A DNA stretch of 64,000 bases from positions 18,633,540 through 18,697,539 of the forward strand of contig JAKSZU010000004.1 of the NCBI GenBank assembly GCA_026018925.1, in the 5' to 3' direction. Numbering within the stretch: the stretch's first letter is position 1; the number at the start of each line of letters is the position of its first letter. This document shows positions 11,999 through 22,200 of this stretch, one piece after another. This stretch comes from Tupaia tana. Lineage: Eukaryota > Chordata > Mammalia > Scandentia > Tupaiidae. The notes beneath the pieces are model-generated. The model was not told the DNA's origin. It saw nothing but the letters and a program-made list of their open reading frames with translations, and searched no databases. The translations under genes were made by a program, and so were the position numbers.

Positions 11999-12670
11999 TT
12001 TTATTCAAGTTTTATTTATTATTCTGTCTTCTTTTCCACTGCTTCTGAAGAATAAACTTTTCCTCAAGCAGACAGTGCTGGTAAAGACTTTAAGTTGTAC
12101 AAATATGTAGCAAAATCTTTATTAATTAGCAGGGTTCATGTCACTTAATATATGCAAGGCACTATTGGATCATTTGTGAGTATAACCTGTTTACCCCGCC
12201 CCCCAAATCAGCACATTGCTCAGCACTTTGTAGACAATAAATATTTACGGACTTTATAAGTTCAAAGTGTTACTTGAATTAAGGCTATCTACATGAAAAG
12301 CAAAATATTGGGGAAAATGGTACAGTGTTATAATTGTCAGTAGTGGAATGGATTATAGACTTTCTCTCGTCTCCTTTGCAGGTTATAATATTTTTAAATA
12401 TTACTCTTTAATTAGAGAATCAAGCATGCTTCATGTTAATTTGGAGTTTGTATGCTAAAGCTTCCTGCTTAAGAAAAGATTTAGCTTTGTTTATAACTTC
12501 CATACTTTAAAGTTAATATGTAAGTTTGCAGTTAAATTGGCATGATCAAATGCAGTGCACATATTTAAAAGTACAATGAGTGTGGATTGAAAATGAGAAT
12601 GGAATTCCACTAGCAATTTAAGTCAGATATTACATTCAGTTTTTCTACTACTAGCTATTTTATTTTTCTC
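11999..12670. other. Unique intron sequence
   Basis: No feature recognised. Confidence 0.5.
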
Positions 12671-12671
12671 T

Positions 12672-12910
12672 TTTTAAATTTGCTATAGGGAGCACGCACT
12701 TGCTAGCGGAAAATAGAGGGAGGGAGAGAAGGCAAGTAAGGAAGCATCCCTTAAAGCAGATGGCCATGTCACAGTCCTTTCTCCTCCACTCATGTCTCAG
12801 GATTCAGGGCACACATATGCATGCACATGCACACATAGGTGCCTGGCGTGTTCAAGTCACTGAGTCTGGGGCTCAGACTGCAGATTTCAGTCATACCCAT
12901 TGGCTGACTG
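12672..12910 (-). mobile_element. SINE class O, head truncated
   Basis: Antisense: tttgctatagggagcacgc to cagtcatacccattggctg. Confidence 0.78.
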
Positions 12911-12934
12911 GACATATATATATTTATATATATT

Positions 12935-13117
12935 TTAAATAATTTTATTTATTATTATTATTATTATTATTTAGTTTTGTTATAGGGCATGTGAGCTCAC
13001 CAGAGAGAGAGAGAGAGACAGAGAAAATGAGAAAGCAAATCACCAGGTCCGGAACTGGAACTGTGTTCGGCCATGTGAGAGTCTAGTGTCTCAACCACCA
13101 AGCCACCTGCTGGCCCC
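12935..13117 (-). mobile_element. SINE class S/L intermediate
   Basis: Antisense. Short like class S but retains gttatagggcatgtgagc from the class L end. Tail expanded to (att)n at about 12950-12971. Confidence 0.85.
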
Positions 13118-13149
13118 TATTCTTTTTCTTAATGATAACCTCTATTTAT

Positions 13150-13335
13150 TTATTTTTTTGGAGAGGTTTTTGCTGTAGGGCACATGTGCTCGCCAGAAAG
13201 ACAGAGAGAGACAGAAAGCGAGAAATCACCCCTTGTGGGGGGTGGGCATGCACACACACGCACCTGGAGTGAGTTTAAGCCACTGGGTCCAGGACTTAAA
13301 CCGCGGTCAACTACATGGGAGTCCAGTGACGTATT
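13150..13335 (-). mobile_element. SINE class L with deletions
   Basis: Antisense. About 50 bp of body is missing (cccttgtggggggtgggcatg) and the outer head is lost after gtccagtgacg. Confidence 0.82.
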
Positions 13336-13758
13336 AAATGTCAGCACTGTGTTGTTATAATCAAAGTAAGTTCCCCAGGACTGGAGATAATGTTCCCAGG
13401 GAGTCCTGTTTGTTCCTTATCAAACATCTTATTTAAATTAATTGGAAAAAGTTCTATTAGAGATGTCTTTAAAATAAATGATAGCTTTACATAAAGTGTT
13501 GCTAGGATATTATAGGCTCTTAAGCTAATGTTTATAACAGTTACCAGCTGGTGAGCCCAGGTGACTATGTAGTACTGGCACCAGGTCCTCTATTCTGCTG
13601 AAGGGGGGTTGTTGACAGTACATAACCAGAATTTAGGTTTTATGGTTCACTGATACTATGAAAAATGCAAAATATGCTTACTTTAAATGCTTCAGTGATG
13701 TACATTTAAAGGACAACTGACCATTAGTTTTAACTCATTCATTTGCTTTAAAAAATAT
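13336..13758. other. Unique intron sequence
   Basis: No feature recognised. Confidence 0.5.
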
Positions 13759-13759
13759 G

Positions 13760-13990
13760 TTTGGGGCTAGCCAGGTGGCGTGGTGGTTAAGAAAGCTGGC
13801 TCTCTTAGTCCCAGCTGAGCAGTGCAAGTCCCAAACCCAGTGGCTTGGGAACACGTGCCAGGTACATGTGCACGTGCGCCCCAAATCCCAGGAGAATGGA
13901 GGAAAGGGGTTGTGGCATGGTCTTCCCCCCAGGGGGTGGTTTTTCCACACTCTCTCTCTCTGAGAGCATACATGCCCTATAGCAAAACTA
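13760..13990 (+). mobile_element. SINE class O/L
   Basis: Sense, head gctagccaggtggcgtgg, end ccctatagcaaaac; altered anticodon-arm region. Confidence 0.85.
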
Positions 13991-14037
13991 AATGTATATC
14001 TGTGTGTGTTTGTATCCAATTATCTTGCTTTCTTTTC

Positions 14038-14078
14038 TCGCTATGTGATACATGAGAGGCTATGTGATACATGAGAGG
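14038..14078. repeat. 19-bp tandem duplication
   Basis: ctatgtgatacatgagagg occurs twice in direct succession. Confidence 0.9.
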
Positions 14079-15737
14079 CACAGTAGGGGTCGGCTGGTAC
14101 TTAGTAATTGCCACATTAACAGGAGGAGGTGCCTAGCATCTGTATCTCCTCCTGCCTTCAAGGACTTGCCATTTATGCCCTGAACACTGTTTTGTTGTTC
14201 ACATAGAACCTCATTATCTCCATTTAGAAAGGGAAAGCCGTTGCTAGGAAGTAAAACAAGTTGACCGAGATGATTTGAGATTTGATGCCAACAATCAACA
14301 TTGACACACTTGTAATAAAAAAGATTGGCATTCTGTACTTGTTGAAAACATGCTACCTTTTTCCCCCTCCAGATCTTATTTTATGATTTGTAAAGGTTAT
14401 TGTGTTATTTTCAACCTCTTAGAGGAGAAAATGAAACTAAAAAGTTATTACTCTAAATTAATTGAGTTTATACATTCGTCACTAGAAAATTACTAATTTT
14501 AGTTGAATAGTAGGTTGTAGTTGTAATTGAAACTTACAGTGTTTATAAACTGCTGTGGTTTTGAATGTTGCTCTTAAGACTGTAGTTATAGACCCACTAG
14601 GTTTTAATTGCTAGGGATTTCAGAAAATGTGAAAAAAAAAATGGTAAAGACAGAAGAATATTCATTACTACTTTCCTCAAAATTGGCTTCTTAATTAAGT
14701 GACTACTTAATGACAGCAGATGCTTTGAAAATATGTTCTTTAAAGTCTAGCTAAATATTAAAATACCATAATAACTACTTTGTAAAGTGATAGTTGCTTT
14801 TCTGTTGCTGAAACTCTATGGTAAGAGGAAAAACTTCAGCAAAAACCTTAGGAAAAAAAGGTATGAAAAAGTAACCAATAAATAGAGGATTTTTTAAAAT
14901 ATTGTTGAGAAATTGAAAGATATATAGGTTTCGCATGGTCATATTTAAATCCCTTGCTTTCATGAACTTTACAGGTAAAGTTTGACAAACCTTTCTCTGT
15001 TTGACAAACTGTATAATTCTATTTAAGATGTCATTTGTATATATCTACAATTTACAACTAGTTTCTCTTTTAAAAAAGGTGATAATAATGTCAAAAACCT
15101 ACTTTAAGGCAATATAAAGCTTGCACATTTGAGCTCTCCAAAGTCAGGAAACAAACAATATGTGTACTAATTTCTAAATTACTAGCTGCTTCTCTAAATA
15201 TATATGTTGTTTATACAGTAGACCATTACAGAGTGAGCTGTACTGTTGGTGTTTCCCTGAATGTTTGCCATTGTTTAGTATTGTTTGTCTCTGCATTTAT
15301 TCAATATTACCATATGCTATAATCACTAGACCAGAGAAGAGCATCCAGCAAGCAGAGACTTCCAATAAGAGCCAAAATAAACAGTGGGAAGTGAAGCTGC
15401 TCTAAAACTTTGTGGACAGTAGTTTAAAAATGCTGTTTGAAAACTGTACTTAGTAAGTGGGAAAGTGGTTACACCTCATTTTTAAAGCCATTCCTCACTT
15501 AATGACCTACCTGTTTAATAACAGCCTGGAATTAGACCAGTTCTCCAGCACAGTTATCTCGCTTCTGGTCTGTGTGAGTCTCAGGAATCTCCTTTCTCAG
15601 TCTGTGTCTCATTCCCACTGCGGGTTAGTATTCATTACATGAAGTGTTCACAATCACAGAAGACAACATATTTTGTTTATAAATTTGTACTTTATTGGGC
15701 ACCCATATTAGTATTCAGAATAAAAATGAATACCCTT
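14079..15737. other. Unique intron 1 sequence, SINE-free
   Basis: 1.66 kb without any recognised SINE or gene. Confidence 0.55.
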
Positions 15738-15975
15738 GGGACCAGCAGATGGCATAATGGTTACATGACTGGACTCTCACGTAGTCAACTGTAATTTGAG
15801 TCCTGGACCTGGTGGCTTAAAATACACTGGGTGCATGTGCATGCGTGCCCAAAATCCTGAGAGGAGGATGAAGGTTATGGGATTGTGATGTGGCCATCCC
15901 TTCTCTCTTTCTCTCTGTCTCTGTGGTGAGCGCACATGCCCTATAGCAAAAATCTCTCAAAAATAAATAAATTAA
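15738..15975 (+). mobile_element. SINE class L
   Basis: Sense; loses the ccctggggggtg block (ccatcccttctctc). Flanked by aatgaataccctt / aatgataaccct. Confidence 0.9.
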
Positions 15976-16373
15976 AAATAAATGATAACCCTGAATTTAT
16001 ATTGCTGTGTTGTGGTGTGTCTTGTCACTTTCTGGTGCTTAGCTAGTATATATTTTTTGTATGATAGAATTACATTATTCTAGTGTGGTTCACCTATCTA
16101 TCGAAAGATACATACCTTGTGGTGCCATTACGCACCATAAAGACATCAGCCTTTAAGCTCCTCGATTATAGATCAGTTTGCTTAAGGACTTAGTCATAGG
16201 AACAGTATTCAGTCATTAAGTGAGGAATACCTGTATTTCTTCCATGAGTAACAGAGAAAAGGAAGAAGGGACAAAGAGCCATCATCCCACTACCACTGGG
16301 TCTCATGATTCTTGCCTTAAGCCATTCAGCCAGCCAGGATCATGGCTACATGCCTGCAGATGTGGCACATATT
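15976..16373. other. Unique intron sequence
   Basis: No feature recognised. Confidence 0.5.
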
Positions 16374-16767
16374 CACACCTTACTTCTTATGAAGTCCCTT
16401 CTGCACACAACTTTCAGAAGTTTGTATATACTTTATCAAGGTAGATATATATATTTTTTTTTGAGAGGTTTTTGCTATAGGACGCGTGCATTCGCCAGAA
16501 AGACAGAGAGACAGAAAGCGAGAAATCACCCCCCAGGGGGGATGGACACACCACAATCCCTTCTCCTCCATTCCCCTCTTGGGGTCTTGGCCATGCACGC
16601 ACATGCGCCTGGCGTGAGTTTAAGCCACCGGGTCCAGGACTCAAACCACAGCCGACTACATGGGAATCCAGTGACATAGCCATTACAGGAACTGCTGGTC
16701 CCTCCAGGTAGATATTTATAAATGATATGTAAGTAATTTTAAAATAAGTATAAATATTGAAACAATT
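16374..16767. repeat. Local duplication, copy 1 (split by SINE)
   Basis: 16374-16440 plus 16705-16767 match 17387-17512 (cacaccttac..., ctgcacacaactttcagaag, atatgtaagtaatt, gaaacaatt). A class L SINE sits only in this copy. Confidence 0.9.
16450..16701 (-). mobile_element. SINE class L
   Basis: Antisense; TSD aggtagatat at about 16439-16448 and 16706-16715. Absent from the paired duplicate. Confidence 0.93.
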
Positions 16768-16854
16768 CTATACTTATAAAATACAGGGACCTGAACCTTG
16801 GGCCTCCCCATATGGCTCCAGTGTTATGCCACAGTGCCCTTCTGCCTGCCCACA

Positions 16855-17101
16855 CCTTATTTATTTTTTTAGGTTTTTGCCATAGGACATGTGCACTTGA
16901 TGGAGACAGACAGTGAGAGGGAGAGGGAGAAATCAACCCCTGGGGGGCGCTGCCCATGCTGTAATCCTTTCTCCCCATTTTCCTCCTGGGATTTTGGCCA
17001 TGCACATACACATGCCCAGCATGATTTTCAAGCCATCAGGTCTGGGATTTGAACTGCAGTGGGAGTCCAGTGCTTTAACCACCATGCCATTTGCTAGCCC
17101 C
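16855..17101 (-). mobile_element. SINE class O
   Basis: Antisense: aggtttttgccataggacatg to atgccatttgctagcccc. Lies between the two duplicate copies. Confidence 0.85.
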
Positions 17102-17123
17102 CACACATAAGGTGTGGGCACAT

Positions 17124-17384
17124 TTTTTTTTTTTTAAGAGATTTTACCTTAGGACACATGTGCTCACTGGAGAGGGAGAGAGACAAAGACAGTGAGAAGG
17201 AAAGCGAGAAATCACCCACCAGGTGGCATAGGCATGCCGCAATCCCTTCTCCATTCTCCTCCCAGGATCTTGCACATGCATGCACACGTGCCTAGTGTGA
17301 GTTTCAAGTCACTGCATCCGAGACTCAAACCGCAGTCGGACATGTGGGAGTCCAGCAACATAACCACTATGCCATCTGCTGGCC
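17124..17384 (-). mobile_element. SINE class L/O
   Basis: Antisense: ttaagagattttaccttagg to ccatctgctggcct, just before duplicate copy 2. Confidence 0.88.
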
Positions 17385-17386
17385 TG

Positions 17387-17512
17387 CACACCTTAGATTT
17401 TATAAAGTCCTTTCTGCACACAACTTTCAGAAGTTTGTGTATACTTGGTCAAAGTAGATACTTGAAAATAATATGTAAGTAATTAAAAATAAGTATAAGT
17501 AATGAAACAATT
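17387..17512. repeat. Local duplication, copy 2 (uninterrupted)
   Basis: 126 bp, direct orientation, about 1.0 kb from copy 1; no SINE inside. Confidence 0.9.
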
Positions 17513-17579
17513 ATTTATATATATAAAATTCCTCCAGATTGTGATAAGAATCTTCATGGTGACAAAGACGCATTGATTG

Positions 17580-17705
17580 CTTTTATCCACCATTGTGTGC
17601 AAGACTCTATGGTAGATGGCTTATATACATTTTTTTAATTTAATCAAAACCATAAATTTACAAAGTAGGTATCTGTATTCCCATTTTACAGATGAGACTG
17701 CATAT
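17580..17705 (-). mobile_element. MIR element
   Basis: Antisense MIR text: ccattgtgtgcaagactct through tcccattttacagatgagac. Confidence 0.7.
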
Positions 17706-17895
17706 TAAAAGTAAAAAGGAAAGATAAACTTTCAGGTGTGGTAAGGAAGTTGGTGGACCAGGTGGAAAGACAGTGGTACTCTAAGATACTATTTGATCAT
17801 GTGACCATGCTCCAGAGTGGTCAGGAAAGCTATTTTATGGAGGAGGTAGGACTTGGTGCTATTTGCTGAGAAGGAGCAGAAAACAGAAGAATGGG

Positions 17896-18331
17896 GGCCA
17901 GCAGGTGACGTGGTGGTTAGGAGCACTGGACTCCCACATGGTCAACTGTGTTCGATTCCCAGACCTGATGGCTTGCTTTCTCCTTATCCTTCTCTCTCTC
18001 TTTCTCTCTCTCTGGTCAAATTAAAATATATAATAATAATAATAATAAATAAATAAAATAATTTTTTGAGAGAGTGATTTTTGCTATAGAGCACATGCAC
18101 TCAGCGGAGAGACAAAGAGACCAAAAGAAAGAAATCACCCCCCAGGGGGATGGTCACTCCACAATTCCTTCTCCATTTTTCCCTCAGGATCTTGGGCAGG
18201 AACGCACACACACCCAGCATGAATTTTAAATTGCCAAGTCTGGGACTCAAACCATGGTCGACTATGTGGCAGCCCAGCAACATAACCATTGTGTCATCTG
18301 CTGGTCCCAATAAAAGAATTCTTTCAAAAAA
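17896..18331 (+). mobile_element. SINE class S hosting a nested SINE
   Basis: Body 17896-18062, tail resumes after 18309. TSD agaaaacagaagaatgggg / agaaaacagaagcatgggg at 17877-17895 and 18332-18350. Confidence 0.93.
18063..18309 (-). mobile_element. SINE class L nested in a class S tail
   Basis: Antisense in the AT-rich tail of the preceding SINE; head ends catctgctggtccc. Confidence 0.92.
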
Positions 18332-18350
18332 AGAAAACAGAAGCATGGGG

Positions 18351-18637
18351 TTTGTGTAAATAGTGATGAGTTCAATTTAGACATGTTGAATTTAAGAAAG
18401 AGATTTTATATAAGGTAGAGCAAACAGTGGTAACAATTTTGGACTTTTTGTCTTAAATTGTATATAGATTTTCTTTAGGCATTTCTCTGAACAGTATTAA
18501 TAGCATTTAAACTTTGATGATGCTTGAGAAGCAATATGAGATGTTAATGCCTTTAATAATTAGGTAAAATTTTGGGATGATTATTATGATGTGTCAACAC
18601 TATAGCTATGAAAAGAGTAATAGTTTTTACTTTTTAT
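18351..18637. other. Unique intron sequence
   Basis: No feature recognised. Confidence 0.5.
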
Positions 18638-18639
18638 TT

Positions 18640-18871
18640 TTTTCCCCCAATTTCCAGAGGGTGCATGCATTTACCAGAGAAGAGAAAAAGTATACTCCAT
18701 TGGAGTGTGGTCACAGTCTCTTCTCCTTTTTTCCATCCCATAGAGATTTTTGGACATATGCTTGCACGCTTGCACCCAGCATATTTTTTAAGCCATTGGT
18801 GCTGAGATTTGAACCATGGTTGGTCCTGTGGGATCCAGCTCCTTTAGCTACTGTACTGTGAGGTTGTCCTA
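18640..18871 (-). mobile_element. SINE class O
   Basis: Antisense: cccccaatttccagagggtg, gatccagctcctttagc. Ends 180 bp before CMPK1 exon 2. Confidence 0.8.
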
Positions 18872-19053
18872 GGAATTTATTAAGCAAACTGGTTTAGTAT
18901 AAGACTTCTCTTAAATTTTTCTTTATTTAATATACTAGCAAAATTAATTTCTTATAGAAAATTAGAATATAGACAGCACAAAGCAAGGATAAAGATATAC
19001 CACTGGGTTAAAGAAATTCTGATTTTTTTCCCCCCGTGTGTTGTTTATTTCAG

Positions 19054-19200
19054 AAATATGGCTATACACACCTCTCTGCAGGAGAGCTTCTTCGTGATGA
19101 AAGGAAGAACCCAGATTCACAGTACGGTGAACTCATTGAAAAGTACATTAAAGAAGGAAAGATTGTGCCGGTTGAGATAACCATCAGTTTATTAAAGAGG
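19054..19200 (+). CDS. CMPK1: CMPK1 exon 2
   Basis: Exactly 49 codons (147 nt, phase 0 at both ends), from KYGYTHLSAG to ITISLLKR. The acceptor is ttatttcag and the donor is gtaagg. It encodes the start of the NMP-binding domain; SAGELLRDE contributes to binding the acceptor monophosphate in this kinase family. The reading frame runs on past the donor into intron, so the open frame is longer than the exon. Confidence 0.97.
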
Positions 19201-22200
19201 GTAAGGAATGTGAATGCTAACCAATTCAAACCAGCAAAGAAACAAACTAAAGCCACCTTTCATTTGAGTAATGAAAAAAGTCAGAGTGTTAATTTATGTG
19301 TGGAAGATGGTCATAACATTTGGGGATGACAGAACTGGAAACTCCACTTTTGACTTGGGAAGAGACTGGACAGTAGCGAAGAGGCTCTACCTTGGTCTAG
19401 GATCAGCTGTCACTCAATTTAACATCCATACATGCACACGTAACTCTTTTCCCCAACACTCACACATTTACTCTCTCTTCCATTGCTACCACTTCTCTTA
19501 CCTTCTCCCCCTCCGGTTTTCTCCTCCCTACTCCTCTCTGCTATCTTATAAATCTTTTTTGTTTATTTTTCTCTCTTTTCTTAACTTATGTCCCTCTCAT
19601 TGTTGATATTCTCTCAGTCTTGATGTCATGTCTGCTTTTCTGGCGATGTATCACCATATTCAATGTGAAATATGAAGACTTAACAGCTATCAATCTAAAA
19701 TATGTCCCACTGGGGCCAGCAGGTCACGTGGTGGTTAGGGCGCTGGACTCCCAAATGGCCAACTGCAGTTAAGAGTCCTGGACCTGGTAGCTTGCCTTCT
19801 CATTTTTCCTCTCTCTCTTTCTCTGGTCAAATTAAAAAAATAATATTAATAAATTAAGTAAAAAAAAATTTTTTGGAGAGATTTTTGCTATAGGGCGCGT
19901 GTGCTCGCCAGACAGACAGAGAAAGACAGAGAGAGAGACAGAAAGCAAGAAATCACCCCCCTGGGGGGATGGCCACGCCGCAATTCCTTCTCCTCTGTTC
20001 TCCTCTTGGGATCTTGGGCACACACGCACACGCGCCCGACGTGAGTTTTAAGCCACTGGGTCCTGGACGTGAACCGCGGTCGCTACATGGGAGTCCAGTG
20101 ACATAGCCATTACTCTAACTGCTGGTCCCAAATTAAGTAAAATTTTTAAAATAAAAAATATATCCCATCTATGAATCAGACCCTTGCATTTAGTTGATAA
20201 CTGTCTACTCTGCCCTAAGACTAGTCATTAACAGTAATTTCACATATAAGAAGTAGTGAAGGAGAAATCCTATATTGGGAACAGTGAGAAATATCAATAG
20301 AAATCTGATAGAAAAGAGACATGTAAGCATCTGGATGGAATCTGAGACATTTGTGGATAGAGAGTTGCTTGCACACACTTATCTGGTCTCAGAGGTTAGA
20401 ATAACCTGCATCCATTTCAGAGTAAATAAATGCTCTATCTCTATTCTCTGTGTTTCATGCCCTTCCTTTGCTTGATAGCTAAGTATTAAGAGAGAGTACT
20501 CGCTATTATTTTTACTTTTTCACTCTCTGCTTTTCAGCTCTGCAGTCAGATTTTGTTTCCCTTTCCATTGCATCTGTTACTGCATGTTGCCACTGAGCTC
20601 TCCCAGGTCTAAGGGATACCTTTAGTCATTGTTTTTCTCGTAGCATTGAACTCTAATCACTGTTAGAAACTCATTCTTTGTTCTCTGTGACACAATTTCT
20701 GTTGATTCTGTTTCTACTTCAGTGACTGCTGTCTCTCGATTTCCTTTCATAGCTTTTGTTCTTTTTGCAAGTTTTCTAAACCATGGTGCTTCTCAGAGTT
20801 ATATTTGTGGTTCTCTTGAGTGCACATTCATTTCATGTAAAGACATGTAATGTACTACATAATGACGTTTTGCTCAGTGACAGACCACATATACAGTGGT
20901 GGTTCCTTAAAATTATAACAGTGCTTGGCCCAACTGCTGTGGTGTAACACAAGTGCCCTGCAAGGCTGGAGGCCACGTGGCTGACTGCAGATTCAGATGT
21001 CTGAATTGGTCTGAAAAGCTACCAAGGGCATGCTCACATGAGTGCCCAGGCTCCTGAGGTGCTGAAGGCTGGGGAAATAGAATCACAACAAGACAGAGAC
21101 CCTGTCGGGGTGCTCTGTGTTCTTTCTCTCTGTTTCCCAATCTTTCTTTCATGGACTCTCATATCTTTGTCACATAATGTTTTAAACAAAAAAGAGTTGA
21201 AAAACTCCTATTGCCCAGTGACACTGTAGCTGTCTTAGTGATATTGCACAGTTCATTACTTGTGTGTGTGGTAAGGCTGGTGTAAAGAAACCCATCATAA
21301 TAAAAGTATAGCACATGCAGTTAGGTATAGTACTTGGTACTGATAGTAAATGACTTTGTTGGTTTCTTTACTGTACTGTGCTTTTTTATCATTATTTTAG
21401 AGTGTACTCCTACTTACTGGGGGGGGGGAAAAAAAAGCTTATGAGGCCGGCAAATGGCGTGGTGGTTGAGGGCACTGGACTTCCACATGGCTGACCATAG
21501 TTCGAGTCCTGGACCTGGTGCCTTGCTTTCTCACTTTCCCTCTCTCTCTCTGTCTCTTAAATTAAAAATAGTAACACTAGTGATAAATAAAATTAAATAA
21601 AAATGATTCTTTTTAAAAAAAAGAATTTTAAAAAGAATTCTTAAAAAATTCTTTAAAAAGAAATTTTTTTAAAAAAACCCTAGGTTTTTTTTTTTTTAAA
21701 AAGAATCATTTTTATTTATTTAATTAATTAATTTATTCATTTGTTTATTTCTGTTTGACCAAAGAGGGAGAGAGAGAAAGAGAGAGAGGGAGAGAGAGAG
21801 AGTCAGAAAGCAAGCCACCAGGTCTGGGACTAGAACCGCGGTCGGCCATGTGGGAGTCCAGCACCCTCAACCACCACGCCACCTGCCAGCCCCAAAATAA
21901 AAATAATTCTTAAAAAAAAAAAAATTACCATACAACAGTACATGTTACACCAGCAGCAGCCTCATACATTTCCCCCTTTTGTTTTTTTTTAAGGTTTTTC
22001 CATAGGGCACATGCACTCCCCAGAGAAAGAGGCACTGAGAGGGAGACTGGGAGATTACCCCCAGGGGTGATGGCCATGCCACAGTTCCTTCTGCACTCTT
22101 CTCCTAGGATTTTGAGCATGCATGCACACACACCCTGCCTGATTTTCAAGCTGTCAGATCTGGGGCCCGAACTGTGGTTGGCCATATGGGAGTCTGTCCA

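Noticed and set aside
1..19053. CMPK1 exon 1 with the P-loop
   Set aside because: No CpG-rich promoter and no frame with a GGPGAGKGT-like motif was seen; it must lie upstream of the window.
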